Shown: piece after piece, positions 48,404 through 58,116 of the stretch | How the letters are laid out: the number at the start of each line of letters is the position of its first letter | Position numbering within the stretch: position 1 is the first letter of the stretch | Assembly: GCA_026005175.1 (NCBI GenBank) | Contig: BPKO01000011.1 | Location: 84,612 to 148,611 of the forward strand | DNA: 64,000 bases | Source of the DNA: Candidatus Tectimicrobiota bacterium | Lineage (GTDB): Bacteria; Tectomicrobia; Entotheonellia; Entotheonellales; Entotheonellaceae | Direction: 5' to 3' | Translations under genes and position numbers: made by a program | Notes under the pieces: generated by a model | Told to the model about the DNA's origin: nothing | Databases searched by the model: none | Seen by the model: only the letters and a program-made list of their open reading frames with translations

Positions 48404-50230
48404 ATGCAGACGCCCCATAAGTTCTCCATCGGCTACTTCCTGGCTGCCCTGGCTGCCCTGCTGGCCCTGCAGGTGCTGCTGGCCCCCACGCCGCCGCGCC
48501 TCAGTTACCTGGAGTTCAAACGCGCCCTTCAGGCAGGCAAAATCGAGCGGGTGGTGATTTCCGACGAGCTGATCCACGGCTGGTTCAAGCCCGAGGCGGT
48601 GGCGGCAGGGCAGCCGCGCGCCTTTGTTACCGTGCGCGTGCCCGATCCGGAGCTGGTGAAAGAACTCGAAGCGCGCGGCGTCGACTTCAGCGGCCACTAC
48701 GAAAGCCCCCTACTCAAAACGCTGCTGACGTGGGTCATCCCGGCCCTCTTCGTGGTAGGCCTGTGGGCTTTCCTCTACCGCCGCCTGACGGTGGGCAGCG
48801 GGGTGATGGCCTTTGGCAAGAGCCGGGCTCGCATCTACGCCGAGAAGTCGACCGGCGTCACTTTTGATGACGTGGCCGGGCAGGAGGAGGCCAAAGAAGA
48901 GCTGCGCGAAATCGTCGAGTTTCTCAAGAACCCGAAAAAATTCCGCCTCCTGGGCGGCCGCCTGCCGCGCGGCGTGCTGCTCGTGGGCCCTCCGGGCACG
49001 GGCAAGACGCTGTTGGCCAAGGCGGTGGCCGGAGAGGCCAACGTGCCTTTTTTCTCCATCAGCGGCACGGAGTTCGTGGAGCTCTTCGTGGGGGTGGGTG
49101 CGGCGCGCGTGCGCGACCTCTTTGCCCAGGCGCAGGCCAAAGCGCCCTGCATCGTCTTTATCGACGAGCTCGATGCCCTGGGCAAGGCGCGCGGCATCGG
49201 CGGCGTCGCCGGCGGCCACGACGAGCGCGAGCACACCCTCAACCAGCTGCTGGTGGAGATGGACGGCTTTGACACCAGCAAAGGGGTGATCATCCTGGCC
49301 GCCACCAACCGGCCGGAGTTGCTCGACCCGGCGCTGCTGCGGCCAGGGCGCTTCGACCGCCAGATCCTGGTGGACCGCCCCGACGTGCGCGGGCGCGAGG
49401 CCATCCTGCGCGTGCACGCCAAGCACGTCAAACTGGCCCCCGACGTCGACCTCAAGGTCCTGGCGCAGCGCACCCCGGGCTTTGTGGGCGCCGACCTGGC
49501 CAACGTGGTCAACGAGGCGGCGCTGCTGGCGGCACGCAAGAACAAGAACCAGGTAGAAATGGCCGACTTCGAGGAAGCCATCGACCGCATCGTCGCCGGG
49601 CTGGAGAAAAAGAACCGGGTGATCAACCCGCGCGAGCGGCAAATCGTCGCCGTGCACGAGACCGGCCACGCCCTGGTGGCCGCCTTTACTCCGGGTGCCG
49701 ACCGCGTGCACAAGATCTCGATCATCCCGCGGGGCATTGGGGCCCTGGGGCACACGCAGCAGCTGCCCACCGAAGATCGCTACCTCATGACCCGCCAGGA
49801 GCTGCTGGCCAAAATCGACGTGCTCTTTGGCGGCCGGGCCGCCGAGCTGCTGGTCTTTGGCGAAGTCTCCACCGGCGCGCAGGACGACTTGCGGCGGGCC
49901 ACCGAGATCGCCCGTGCCATGGTGCTCGAGTACGGCATGGGCGAAACCCTCGGCCCGGCGGCTTTCCCGCGCGTGCGCCCGCGCTTTCTCCCCGAGCCCT
50001 GGGGCTACACCCCCGACGGCACGCGCGAATACAGCGAGGCCACGGCGCGGGCTCTGGACCTGGAGACCAAGAAGATCCTCGACGAGCGCATGGCGCACGT
50101 GCTGCAGCTGCTGCGCGACAAGCGCCCTTTGCTCGAGCGCATCGCCGCCTTGCTGCTGGAAAAAGAAGTGCTGGAAGGAGAGGAATTCTGGCGCCTGGTG
50201 CGGGAAGCCACCCCGGCGCCGGCGTCCTGA
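48404..50230 (+). CDS. ftsH: ATP-dependent zinc metalloprotease FtsH
   Basis: 608 aa membrane AAA protease. Two TM helices (about residues 9-27 and 102-120) flank a periplasmic domain; then Walker [19 protein letters not shown], Walker [11 protein letters not shown], the second region of homology [20 protein letters not shown] and zinc site [11 protein letters not shown]. Degrades misfolded membrane proteins and regulators such as RpoH. Placement in a sigma-54 operon is uncommon and suggests stress induction. Confidence 0.96.
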   Translation: MQTPHKFSIGYFLAALAALLALQVLLAPTPPRLSYLEFKRALQAGKIERVVISDELIHGWFKPEAVAAGQPRAFVTVRVPDPELVKELEARGVDFSGHYESPLLKTLLTWVIPALFVVGLWAFLYRRLTVGSGVMAFGKSRARIYAEKSTGVTFDDVAGQEEAKEELREIVEFLKNPKKFRLLGGRLPRGVLLVGPPGTGKTLLAKAVAGEANVPFFSISGTEFVELFVGVGAARVRDLFAQAQAKAPCIVFIDELDALGKARGIGGVAGGHDEREHTLNQLLVEMDGFDTSKGVIILAATNRPELLDPALLRPGRFDRQILVDRPDVRGREAILRVHAKHVKLAPDVDLKVLAQRTPGFVGADLANVVNEAALLAARKNKNQVEMADFEEAIDRIVAGLEKKNRVINPRERQIVAVHETGHALVAAFTPGADRVHKISIIPRGIGALGHTQQLPTEDRYLMTRQELLAKIDVLFGGRAAELLVFGEVSTGAQDDLRRATEIARAMVLEYGMGETLGPAAFPRVRPRFLPEPWGYTPDGTREYSEATARALDLETKKILDERMAHVLQLLRDKRPLLERIAALLLEKEVLEGEEFWRLVREATPAPAS

Positions 50231-50268
50231 GGCGGCTTGCCGCTCGACCCCCAGCGGCGTATATTCCA

Positions 50269-50440
50269 GGGTGGGAGGCAACCCCGTTGGCTTGCCGACC
50301 GCTGATCGCAGCGTAGGACGTCACCCCGTGATCGAAGACGGCCCTCGTGGCCGTCAGGGGCGAGCGGGAGGGCTTTCGATCTGCCCGTGATCATGTCGGC
50401 ACCCGGCGGGGCGCCTCCTTTTTCTTTCGGAGCAGGAGAC
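50269..50440 (+). ncRNA. Candidate structured RNA or leader between ftsH and polX
   Basis: Helix GGGTG/CACCC (50269-50273 with 50322-50326) encloses two hairpins: GGCAA/TTGCC (50277-50281, 50292-50296) and GCTG-ATCG-CAGC (50301-50312), a three-way junction. Next come ACGGCC-CTCGT-GGCCGT (50338-50354) and a GC-rich imperfect hairpin before CTCCTTTTTCTTT (ending about 50428). No family recognised. It could be a riboswitch/attenuator of polX or an ftsH 3' element with terminator. Confidence 0.3.
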
Positions 50441-50447
50441 GGCGCGC

Positions 50448-52199
50448 ATGACGACCGCCCAGCGTGAGCTGAGCAACCGCGACATCGCCCAGGTGCTGCT
50501 GGAAATGGCAGCCCTCTACGAGATGGAGGAGGTGCCTTTCAAGCCACGGGCTTATGAGCGCGCGGCCATGGCCATTGCCGCCCTCGACGAGCCGCTGGCG
50601 CAGCGCTACGCCCAGGGGGGCCTGGCCGCCCTCACTGCCCTTCCCGGGGTGGGCAAGAGCATCGCCGAGCACCTCAAGGAGCTGCTCGAAACCGGCACCT
50701 TTCGCGAGTACGAGCGGCTCAAGCGCAAGGTGCCGGTCAACCTCGGCGAGCTGCTGGCCATCGAGGGCGTGGGACCCAAGATGGTCAAGGCGTTGTGGCA
50801 GCAGCTGGGCATCCGCGACCTGGCCGACCTGGAGCGCGCCGCCCGCGCCGGCCAGATCCGCCACCTGCCCCACTTTGGCGTCAAGACCGAGGAAAAGATC
50901 CTGCGCGGCATCGAGCTGCTGCGCAGCGCCCAGGGCCGGCGCCTGCTGGGAGAGGTGCTGCCCGAGGCGCGCCAGCTGGAAGCCACCTTGCGCGCTTTCC
51001 CAGAAGTCGAGGTGGCGATGGTGGCTGGCTCGGTGCGCCGCATGCGCGAAACCGTCGGCGACCTCGACTTCCTGGTCATCTCGAGCCAGCCGCAGGCGGT
51101 CATGGAGCGCTTCGTGCGCTTGCCGGTGGTGCAACACGTCTACAGCAAGGGAGAAACGCGCACCAGCGTGCGGCTGCACAGCGGCCTCGACGCCGACCTG
51201 CGCGTGGTGCCAGCGGCGTCTTTTGGCGCTGCGCTTAGCTACTTCACCGGCTCCAAGGCCCACAACATCGCCCTGCGCGAGCTGGCCATCAAGCAGGGCT
51301 ACAAGCTCAACGAGTACGGGCTCTTCAAAGGGGAGCGGCGGGTGGCCGGAGCGAGCGAGGAAGAGCTCTACGCCGCCCTGGGGCTGGCCTTCATTCCCCC
51401 GGAGCTGCGCGAGGACAGCGGCGAAATCGAAGCGGCGCAGCGCCACGCCCTGCCCCAGCTCATCGATTACCACGACCTGCGCGGCGACCTGCAAGTGCAG
51501 ACCAACTGGACCGACGGCGCCCATTCTATCGAGGAGATGGTCGAAGCGGCGATGGCAGCAGGCCTGGAGTACATCGCCATCACCGACCACACCAAGTCGC
51601 TGGCCATGACCCGCGGGGCAGACGAGGACAAGCTGCGGCGCCAGATGGAGGCCATTGCCGCGCTCAACGCCAAGCTGCGGCAAGCCGGCAAGCGCTTTAC
51701 CGTGCTCAGCGGCGCCGAAGTGAACATCAATCGCGACGGCAGCCTGGACATCGACGACGCGGTGCTGGCCGAGCTCGACGTGGTGGGGGCGGCGGTGCAC
51801 AGCCACTTCAACCTGCCACGCGCCGAGCAGACGCGCCGCGTGCTGCGGGCCATGGAAAACCCGCACGTGGACATCCTCTTCCACCCCACTGGCCGCCTCA
51901 TCCACCGCCGTCCTCCCATCGACCTCGACATCGAGGCGGTGATCGAGGCGGCGCAGCGCACAGGCACGGTGCTGGAAATCAACGCCATGCCCGACCGGCT
52001 CGACCTCCGCGACGAGTACATCCGCAAGTGCGTGGCGGCCGGGGTGCGCATGGCCATCGACTCGGACGCCCACGCCGTGGAGCACTTCCGCTACCTGGCG
52101 CTGGGCATCGGCCAGGCCCGGCGCGGCTGGGCGGAGCGGCGCCACATCGTCAACGCCTGGCCGCTGGCCCAGATGCGCAAAATGCTCAAGTCGGCTTAA
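50448..52199 (+). CDS. polX: Family X DNA polymerase with PHP domain, altered metal site
   Basis: 583 aa repair polymerase. Helix-hairpin-helix LTALPGVGKSIAEHLKEL, polymerase palm with GSVRRMRETVGDLDFLV (two catalytic Asp) and a further Asp in DADLRVV. C-terminal PHP exonuclease domain (about 345-583): ITDHTKS, GAEVNINRDGSLDID, AVHSHFNL, FHPTGRLI and DSDAHAVEHF are kept, but the first metal motif HxH is Gln-x-Gln (GDLQVQTNWTDG). Gap filling should work; 3'-5' exonuclease activity may be altered. GGAGCAGGAG precedes the ATG. Confidence 0.92.
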   Translation: MTTAQRELSNRDIAQVLLEMAALYEMEEVPFKPRAYERAAMAIAALDEPLAQRYAQGGLAALTALPGVGKSIAEHLKELLETGTFREYERLKRKVPVNLGELLAIEGVGPKMVKALWQQLGIRDLADLERAARAGQIRHLPHFGVKTEEKILRGIELLRSAQGRRLLGEVLPEARQLEATLRAFPEVEVAMVAGSVRRMRETVGDLDFLVISSQPQAVMERFVRLPVVQHVYSKGETRTSVRLHSGLDADLRVVPAASFGAALSYFTGSKAHNIALRELAIKQGYKLNEYGLFKGERRVAGASEEELYAALGLAFIPPELREDSGEIEAAQRHALPQLIDYHDLRGDLQVQTNWTDGAHSIEEMVEAAMAAGLEYIAITDHTKSLAMTRGADEDKLRRQMEAIAALNAKLRQAGKRFTVLSGAEVNINRDGSLDIDDAVLAELDVVGAAVHSHFNLPRAEQTRRVLRAMENPHVDILFHPTGRLIHRRPPIDLDIEAVIEAAQRTGTVLEINAMPDRLDLRDEYIRKCVAAGVRMAIDSDAHAVEHFRYLALGIGQARRGWAERRHIVNAWPLAQMRKMLKSA

Positions 52200-52207
52200 A
52201 GTGCGGC

Positions 52208-52450
52208 TTACTTGTTCAGGCGCAGCACGGTCTTGAGAAAGTAATACAGTCCTGAACCCACGCCGAGCACGGCCCCCAGGAGCATGAGCCAGGGCTCGGT
52301 GCCGAGCTTGGCGTCGGCCCAGCGCCCGCCCAGGATCCCCAGCACGATGGAAGCGGCCAGCGTCCACCCCAGGTGCAGGTACGGGGCCACGGTGCGCATC
52401 GTCTGCAGCCAGTCGCGCTTGGGTGGAGGCTTGAACGCGCCGCCGGGCAT
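52208..52450 (-). CDS. AtpI/AtpZ-like F0F1 ATPase-associated membrane protein
   Basis: 80 aa with two TM helices (LHLGWTLAASIVLGILGG and LMLLGAVLGVGSGLYYFL), joined by a short GRWADAKLGTEPW loop, typical of the AtpI/AtpZ assembly-factor family. No other ATP-synthase gene is in view; the next genes on this strand may lie elsewhere in the operon. GGGGAGGGAAAG precedes the ATG. Directly downstream of rsmH. Confidence 0.75.
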   Translation of the reverse strand: MPGGAFKPPPKRDWLQTMRTVAPYLHLGWTLAASIVLGILGGRWADAKLGTEPWLMLLGAVLGVGSGLYYFLKTVLRLNK

Positions 52451-52468
52451 GGTCTTTCCCTCCCCTTT

Positions 52469-53410
52469 TCAGCCCTCCCCCTGCAGTGTGCGCCGCGGCG
52501 GGGGAGATTTCAACAGCAGGCGCAGCTTGGCGCTGCGCGCCCGCGGGTTGCGCTGCCGCTCCTGGGCGCTGGGGGTAATGGGCTTGGGGGTCAGCACGGT
52601 GGCCTCTCCCTGGGCCTGCCACTGGCGAAACGCCTGCTTGACGAGGCGGTCCTCGAGGCTGTGAAAGGCGATCACTGCCAGGCGGCCGCCGGGGGCAAGG
52701 CGGGCAAAGGCCTTGGCCAGCCCTTCGCGCAGGGCACCCAGCTCGTCGTTGACGGCAATACGCAGCGCCTGAAAGGTGCGGGTGGCGGGGTGGAGGCGCC
52801 GGTGGCGGGCAGCAGGCGGCACGGCGCGCGCCACCAGCTCGGCCAGCTCGCGGCTGGTGCGCAGGGGCTGCCGCTGGCGCGCCCGCACGATGGCGCGGGC
52901 AATGCGCCGCGCCCAGCGCTCTTCTCCGTAAGTGCGCAGCAGCTCGGCCAGCGCCTGCTCGCTCCAGGTGTTGACGATTTTCTCGGCAGTAAGGTCTGCC
53001 TCGCCCCCCGCCTCCTGGAAGGTCATGAGCAGCGGCTCGGAGCGCTGGAAGCTAAAGCCGCGGCCCGAGCAAGCCAGCTGCTCTGTGCTCAGGCCAAGAT
53101 CAAAGAGGATTTTGCTCACCGTGGCCAGGCCCAGGGCATCGAGCACGCGGTCGAGGTGGCGAAAGTCGGCCTGCACCAGCGTGTACGCGCAGCCGCCGCC
53201 GCGCAGCCGCGCTTCGGCCCGCCGCAAGGCGGCGGCGTCCTTGTCCAGGCCCACCAGGCGCCCCTGCGGCCCCAGGCGCTGGCAGAGGGCCAGGCTGTGG
53301 CCGCCACTGCCCACCGTGCAGTCAAGGATGCGGTCGTCGGCTTCTACAGCCAGCCCTGCGACCACTTCCTCAACCAGGACGGGAAGGTGAAGGACCTGGG
53401 CACCACCCAT
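52469..53410 (-). CDS. rsmH: 16S rRNA m4C1402 methyltransferase
   Basis: 313 aa. HLPVLVEEVVAGL start, SAM motif DCTVGSGGHSLALCQRLGP, FDLGLSTEQL and C-terminal VIAFHSLEDRLVKQAFR are all RsmH hallmarks. N4-methylates C1402 in the ribosomal P site. The ATG at 53410 is chosen since the family begins just before HxPVL; the longer frame is untypical. Not beside cell-wall genes, its usual context. Confidence 0.95.
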   Translation of the reverse strand: MGGAQVLHLPVLVEEVVAGLAVEADDRILDCTVGSGGHSLALCQRLGPQGRLVGLDKDAAALRRAEARLRGGGCAYTLVQADFRHLDRVLDALGLATVSKILFDLGLSTEQLACSGRGFSFQRSEPLLMTFQEAGGEADLTAEKIVNTWSEQALAELLRTYGEERWARRIARAIVRARQRQPLRTSRELAELVARAVPPAARHRRLHPATRTFQALRIAVNDELGALREGLAKAFARLAPGGRLAVIAFHSLEDRLVKQAFRQWQAQGEATVLTPKPITPSAQERQRNPRARSAKLRLLLKSPPPRRTLQGEG

Positions 53411-53411
53411 G

Positions 53412-53771
53412 TCACCCTGCTGCGTGGCGCCGGGCCAGAACGCGGCCTTCGGCCAGCGCCGTTTTGACCAGGCCCTGGTGCCGCATGGCCTCGATTTCGG
53501 CCGCGGTATAAGGGAAAACGTCCACGGCAAGGCCCAAGCCGCCAAAATGGGCGAGAAACTCCGGGATGCGGTCTATAAAGCGGCGCGGGTCGTCTTCCAG
53601 AACGATGAGGAGATCGGCGTCACTTCCCGGGCAGAAATTCCCCCGCACCAGCGAGCCAAAGAGCACCACCTTGCGCACCCGAGGGTTGGCCACCAGCAGC
53701 TGCTGTGCCCGCTCGCGCAGCCGGGCCAGCAGGGGTTCGAGCTCAAGGAAGGTAACGCTGACACCACGCAA
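53412..53771 (-). CDS. MNT-type nucleotidyltransferase (antitoxin-like)
   Basis: Core GSLVRGNFCPGSDADLLIVL is the GS-x10-12-DxD motif of minimal nucleotidyltransferases. No ATG lies in the expected place; TTG at 53771 gives about 119 aa and a 29-bp overlap with the HEPN gene, while longer ATG starts overlap more. In HEPN/MNT systems the MNT protein AMPylates and silences the HEPN ribonuclease (family knowledge). Confidence 0.8.
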   Translation of the reverse strand: MRGVSVTFLELEPLLARLRERAQQLLVANPRVRKVVLFGSLVRGNFCPGSDADLLIVLEDDPRRFIDRIPEFLAHFGGLGLAVDVFPYTAAEIEAMRHQGLVKTALAEGRVLARRHAAG

Positions 53772-54126
53772 GAATGGCCTCCGCTGCGGCAATGGCCTGA
53801 TCGGCCTCGTTAGCGGTGAAGTAGTCATGCGGGGTTCCGGCGGGCAAGCCGTTGGGATAGCGCGTAGGAATATAAAAGCGATCAAGAGAGGCAGCCAGCG
53901 CCAGCAGCCTTTCCTCGTATGGGAGCCCCAAGGCGACGATCAACTCGCGCACGCCGTGTCCTCGCGCTTCTCCATGGCGGGCGTAGTATACCGCTTTCAC
54001 GGCTTTTTCGGCAGCCTGCTGCGCCGTAAAGCACGCCCACTCATAGTAACCCCACTGGCGATCCAAGCGCGCCTTTTCCAGATCCAGCTCTGCCTGACGA
54101 AACCAATCCGCGCTGCGCTCTGCCAC
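53743..54126 (-). CDS. HEPN-domain protein (toxin-like)
   Basis: 127 aa helical HEPN fold: [57 protein letters not shown]. The catalytic R-x4-6-H of RNase HEPNs is not evident, though [13 protein letters not shown] may contribute, so toxicity is unproven. Upstream partner of the overlapping MNT gene. Confidence 0.82.
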   Translation of the reverse strand: MAERSADWFRQAELDLEKARLDRQWGYYEWACFTAQQAAEKAVKAVYYARHGEARGHGVRELIVALGLPYEERLLALAASLDRFYIPTRYPNGLPAGTPHDYFTANEADQAIAAAEAILAWCQRYLP

Positions 54127-54298
54127 ACCCTATCTCCTGCGCGTGCGGCGCCGCACGCGTCATCCTTACTGTAACAACCGCCGCGGGAGCGGTCAACGAC
54201 CGCCGCCTTTGGCCAGCCGGCAAGGGCACGGTACAATCTCTTCGCAAGCTGACCCTGGCCGGCGCAAAAGCCGGCATGCGATGGTGCGGCGAAGTGGC

Positions 54299-55093
54299 AT
54301 GAGCACAACCGAACGCCTCGACCTCCTTTTGGTAAAACGCGGCCTGGTGCGCAGCCGCGAGCAGGCGCGGCGCCTGATCCTGGCCGGCAAGGTGACGGTG
54401 GCCGGCCAGCCGGCAAGCAAAGCAGGCACGCGGGTGCCTGTTGACGCCGCGCTGGCGGTGCAGGAGGCCTGCCCTTACGTCAGCCGCGGCGGCCTCAAGC
54501 TGGCGGCTGCCCTCGACCACTTCCAGCTCGAGGTGCGGGGATGGGTGGCCGCCGATATTGGGGCCGGGACCGGCGGCTTTACCGACTGCTTGCTGCAGCG
54601 CGGGGTGCGCCGCGTCTACGCCATCGACGTCGGCTACGGCCAGCTGGCCTGGTCCCTGCGCCAGGACCCGCGGGTGGTGGTCATGGAGCGGGTCAACGCC
54701 CGCTACTTGACGGCGGCGGCGCTGCCCGAGCCGGTAGACTTGGTCACCATCGACGTGTCGTTCATTTCCCTCCTGCAGGTGCTGCCCGCCGCCCTTACCC
54801 TTCTTAAACCTGCCGGCCAGGTGGTGGCCCTGGTCAAGCCGCAGTTCGAAGCCCGCCGCGGCCAGGTGGGCAAAGGCGGCATCGTGCGCGACCCGGCGGT
54901 GCACGCCGAGGTGCTGCGGCGTGTGACCGCCTGGGCGGTGGCACGCGGGCTGGTGGTGCGCGGCCTTATGCCTTCCCCTCTGCGCGGCGCCGAGGGCAAC
55001 GTGGAGTTTTTCCTCCACCTTGCCCCCGGCGGCCGGCAAGAAGAGGAGATAGAGGCGCTGGTGGCACAGTGCCTGGCCGCCGCGGCGCCCTAA
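54299..55093 (+). CDS. tlyA: TlyA-family rRNA methyltransferase
   Basis: 264 aa. N-terminal S4 RNA-binding domain ([29 protein letters not shown]) and an FtsJ-like Rossmann domain with [25 protein letters not shown] and [20 protein letters not shown]. TlyA 2'-O-methylates rRNA; often annotated hemolysin. Start at ATG 54299 matches the family N-terminus. Confidence 0.93.
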   Translation: MSTTERLDLLLVKRGLVRSREQARRLILAGKVTVAGQPASKAGTRVPVDAALAVQEACPYVSRGGLKLAAALDHFQLEVRGWVAADIGAGTGGFTDCLLQRGVRRVYAIDVGYGQLAWSLRQDPRVVVMERVNARYLTAAALPEPVDLVTIDVSFISLLQVLPAALTLLKPAGQVVALVKPQFEARRGQVGKGGIVRDPAVHAEVLRRVTAWAVARGLVVRGLMPSPLRGAEGNVEFFLHLAPGGRQEEEIEALVAQCLAAAAP

Positions 55094-55141
55094 ACGGCGC
55101 CGGCATTGACGAAGCCAGGCAGGTGCAGTACAAATCTAAAT

Positions 55142-55798
55142 ATGCCACTCGAGGGTCTGAGTCCTGCCGAGCCCTTTCACTTTGTCGCCCAGTCGGGGGT
55201 GGTGCGCTGGACCGGGTACATCGCCGAGGACTTGCCCTCGCTGCTCGACAACCTGCGTCAGGTGCCCCCGGCGTCGATTTACTACCACGTCTACTACGCC
55301 GCCTTCTGGCAGCGGCGCGCCACGTCGGCGGAGTACCTCAACGACTTTGCCCGCTGGGTGGCCACCGCTCTCGGGCAAAAAGGGCTGGCCGAGCGCCTGG
55401 CCAGCGTCGATCCCATAGAGTGTACCGGCCCGCGCGAGTGCGCCGAGCGCCTGGCAGCGCACGTGCAGGACTACGTCGGCGTTGGCGAAACCTTCTACCG
55501 CGTCCCCAGCGGCAAGGAGTTTTACTTCCTAGAAGTGCGCAGCTTCCTCTACCCCACCGGAGTCACCGCCGACAGCCCGGCGGCGCTCGCCGAAGCCATC
55601 CGCCGCCTGGGCAGCGGCTGCATCCTGAACCACTTTATCGACGCCCGCTTTCGCTATCGCGGCGCCACCAACGACTTCTCCCAGTGGCTGCGCCTGCGCG
55701 GCGAAGAAGCCAAAGCCGCAGCCCTTGAACGCCTCAACCCCTTTTTCTACGACTTGGCCAAGCTGCAAGAGCAGATCGTGGCGATTCTGAGGGCATAG
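55142..55798 (+). CDS. DUF5752 family protein, copy 2
   Basis: 218 aa paralogue of the protein at 22648: IYYHVYYAAFWQRRATSAEY, NDFARWVATALGQKGLAERL, and CILNHFIDARFRYRGATNDF. A/T-rich region with CTAAATATG before the start. Ends 1 bp before the partner glycosyltransferase, mirroring the first cluster. Function unknown. Confidence 0.75.
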   Translation: MPLEGLSPAEPFHFVAQSGVVRWTGYIAEDLPSLLDNLRQVPPASIYYHVYYAAFWQRRATSAEYLNDFARWVATALGQKGLAERLASVDPIECTGPRECAERLAAHVQDYVGVGETFYRVPSGKEFYFLEVRSFLYPTGVTADSPAALAEAIRRLGSGCILNHFIDARFRYRGATNDFSQWLRLRGEEAKAAALERLNPFFYDLAKLQEQIVAILRA

Positions 55799-55799
55799 C

Positions 55800-57035
55800 A
55801 TGGACGACCCGCTTCGCCTCGATGATTACGCGCCGTTTGTGGGTGAGGCCACGGTCGAGGAGATCCGCCTTCTGGCCCGCCAGGTGGCCGGCGCCCGCAT
55901 CCAGCACCTCAACTCGACGCGCGTAGGCGGCGGGGTGGCCGAGCTGCTGGGGCGCCTTGTCCCCTTGATGAACGACGTGGGGCTGGAAGCCGAGTGGACG
56001 GTCATTGAAGCGCCAGAGGCGTTTTTTGCCGTCACCAAGCGCTTCCACAACGCCCTGCACGGCGCCCCCGTGGCGCTGGAGCCCGAGATGCTCTCGCTTT
56101 ACCGGCAGGTGATGGCAGAAAACGCCGCCAAGCTGCGCCCCGATGCCGACTTCATCGTCATCCACGACCCCCAGCCCCTGGGGCTGGTGGAGTGGCGGCA
56201 CCAGACGGCAGCGCGCTGGATCTGGCGCTGCCACATCGACATTGCGGCGGCCGACTTGCGGGTGTGGGGCTTTCTCAAGCCGCTCATCGACCGCTTCGAT
56301 GCCATGATCGTGCACATTCCCCAGTTTTTGCGCCGCGACGTCTTCGTGCCCCAGTACATCGTGCCGCCCTTTATCGACCCGCTCAGCGCCAAAAACCGCG
56401 AGCTGCCTGCCGCCACCGTGCAGCAGGTGCTCAAGGACTACCAGATCCCCGACGACCAGCCCTTCATCTTGCAAGTGAGCCGCTTCGACCGCCTCAAAGA
56501 CCCGCTGGGAGCGCTGCGCGCCTATGAGATGGTCAAACGCTCCATCGACGTGGGCTTTGTTATGGCCGGCAACTTCGCCACCGATGACCCCGAAGGGCGC
56601 GAGGTGTTCGAGGAGGTGTCGCAGAAGGCCAGGCTGCTGGCCGACACCAAGCTCATCGTCAACGCCGACGATACGGCGATCAACGCCCTGCAGCGGGCAG
56701 CGGCGGTGGTGATTCAGAAGTCCCTGCGCGAGGGCTTTGGCCTGGCGGTGACCGAGGCGATGTGGAAAGGCAAGCCGGTGGTAGGGGGCGACACGGGCGG
56801 CATTGCCTACCAGATCCTCGACGGCGTCACCGGCTTCCTGGTGAAAACCGTGGAAGGGGCGGCCTACCGGCTGCGGCAGCTGCTTTCCAACCCGCTTCTC
56901 GCCGAGCGCATCGGCCAGGAAGCCCACTTGTGGGTGCAGAGCACTTTCCTGGTGCCCCACTACCTGCGCAACTGGCTGTGCGTGCTGCTGGCCTGCCGGC
57001 ATCCCGAAAGCGGCCTCACGGCGCTGGCCACCTGA
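55800..57035 (+). CDS. GT4 glycosyltransferase, trehalose synthase (TreT)-like, copy 2
   Basis: 411 aa. Same layout as the 23318 enzyme: [65 protein letters not shown] and [20 protein letters not shown]. Likely trehalose or related disaccharide synthesis/phosphorolysis. Divergence from copy 1 is enough to suggest different regulation or acceptor. A third GT4 follows 11 bp later. Confidence 0.87.
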   Translation: MDDPLRLDDYAPFVGEATVEEIRLLARQVAGARIQHLNSTRVGGGVAELLGRLVPLMNDVGLEAEWTVIEAPEAFFAVTKRFHNALHGAPVALEPEMLSLYRQVMAENAAKLRPDADFIVIHDPQPLGLVEWRHQTAARWIWRCHIDIAAADLRVWGFLKPLIDRFDAMIVHIPQFLRRDVFVPQYIVPPFIDPLSAKNRELPAATVQQVLKDYQIPDDQPFILQVSRFDRLKDPLGALRAYEMVKRSIDVGFVMAGNFATDDPEGREVFEEVSQKARLLADTKLIVNADDTAINALQRAAAVVIQKSLREGFGLAVTEAMWKGKPVVGGDTGGIAYQILDGVTGFLVKTVEGAAYRLRQLLSNPLLAERIGQEAHLWVQSTFLVPHYLRNWLCVLLACRHPESGLTALAT

Positions 57036-57046
57036 GGTGTCCGGGC

Positions 57047-58075
57047 ATGCGCATCGCCCAGGTCTCTCCGCTTTACGAGCGCGTGCCGCCCCTTTACTAC
57101 GGCGGCACCGAGCGCATCGTGGCCTTTCTTACCGAAGAGCTGGTGCGCCAGGGGCACGAGGTGACCCTCTTTGCCAGCGGCGACTCGCTTACCCGCGCGC
57201 GCCTGCGCCCGATCATCCCGCGGGCCCTGCGCCTTGATGGGTCGTACGCCGACCCCATTGCCCCCCACGTGGTGCTCGTCGAGCGCGTCTTTCAGGAGCT
57301 GGCGCACTTCGACGTGGTCCACTTCCACATCGACTACCTGCACTACCCGCTCTTGCGGCGGCAGAAGACGCCCGCCTTGACCACCCTGCACGGGCGCCTC
57401 GACTTGCCCGAGCTGCGGCTCCTGTACGCCGAGTTTCGCGAGGTGGGCGTGGTCTCGATTTCCAATGCCCAGCGGCGGCCCCTGCCCTGGCTGAACTGGC
57501 TAGGGACCGTCTACCACGGCCTGCCGCCCGAGCAGCACGCCTTTCGCGACACGCCCGGCCAGTACCTGGCCTTTGTGAGCCGCTTGTCGCCGGAAAAAGG
57601 GGCCGAGCGGGCCATTGCCATCGCCCGCCGCGCCGGCCTGCCGCTGAAGCTGGCCGGCAAAGTGGACGCCGTTGACCGCGCCTACTTCGAGGCGGTGGTC
57701 AAGCCCTTGCTGCGCGAGCCGGGCGTCGAGTACCTGGGCGAGATCAGCGAAGCCGAAAAAGACGCCCTGCTGGGGCAGGCCGCCGCCTTGCTCTTTCCCA
57801 TCACCTGGCCCGAGCCCTTTGGCCTGGTGATGATCGAGGCCATGGCCTGCGGCACGCCGGTGATCGCCTTTCCCTATGGCTCGGTGCCGGAAGTGATCGA
57901 CGACGGCGTCACCGGCTTTGTGGTGCCCGACGTCGATGCGGCGGTGCAGGCGGTGGCCCGGCTGGACACCCTGAGCCGGCAGCGTTGCCGCGAGACCTTC
58001 CTGGCGCGCTTTACCGCCGCGCGCATGGCCCAGGACTACCTGCGCCTCTACGCCCGCCTGCTGGCCGGACCCTAA
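57047..58075 (+). CDS. GT4 glycosyltransferase of unknown acceptor
   Basis: 342 aa GT-B enzyme: MRIAQVSPLYERVPPLYYGG, LAFVSRLSPEKGAERAIAIA, and the donor-site ITWPEPFGLVMIEAMACGTP. Resembles sugar transferases of polysaccharide or glycogen-side pathways annotated only as family 4. Operonic with the TreT-like gene. Confidence 0.88.
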   Translation: MRIAQVSPLYERVPPLYYGGTERIVAFLTEELVRQGHEVTLFASGDSLTRARLRPIIPRALRLDGSYADPIAPHVVLVERVFQELAHFDVVHFHIDYLHYPLLRRQKTPALTTLHGRLDLPELRLLYAEFREVGVVSISNAQRRPLPWLNWLGTVYHGLPPEQHAFRDTPGQYLAFVSRLSPEKGAERAIAIARRAGLPLKLAGKVDAVDRAYFEAVVKPLLREPGVEYLGEISEAEKDALLGQAAALLFPITWPEPFGLVMIEAMACGTPVIAFPYGSVPEVIDDGVTGFVVPDVDAAVQAVARLDTLSRQRCRETFLARFTAARMAQDYLRLYARLLAGP

Positions 58076-58116
58076 GCCGGATGCTATATTTCTCCCAGCA
58101 GCAAGAGGAGCACGGC

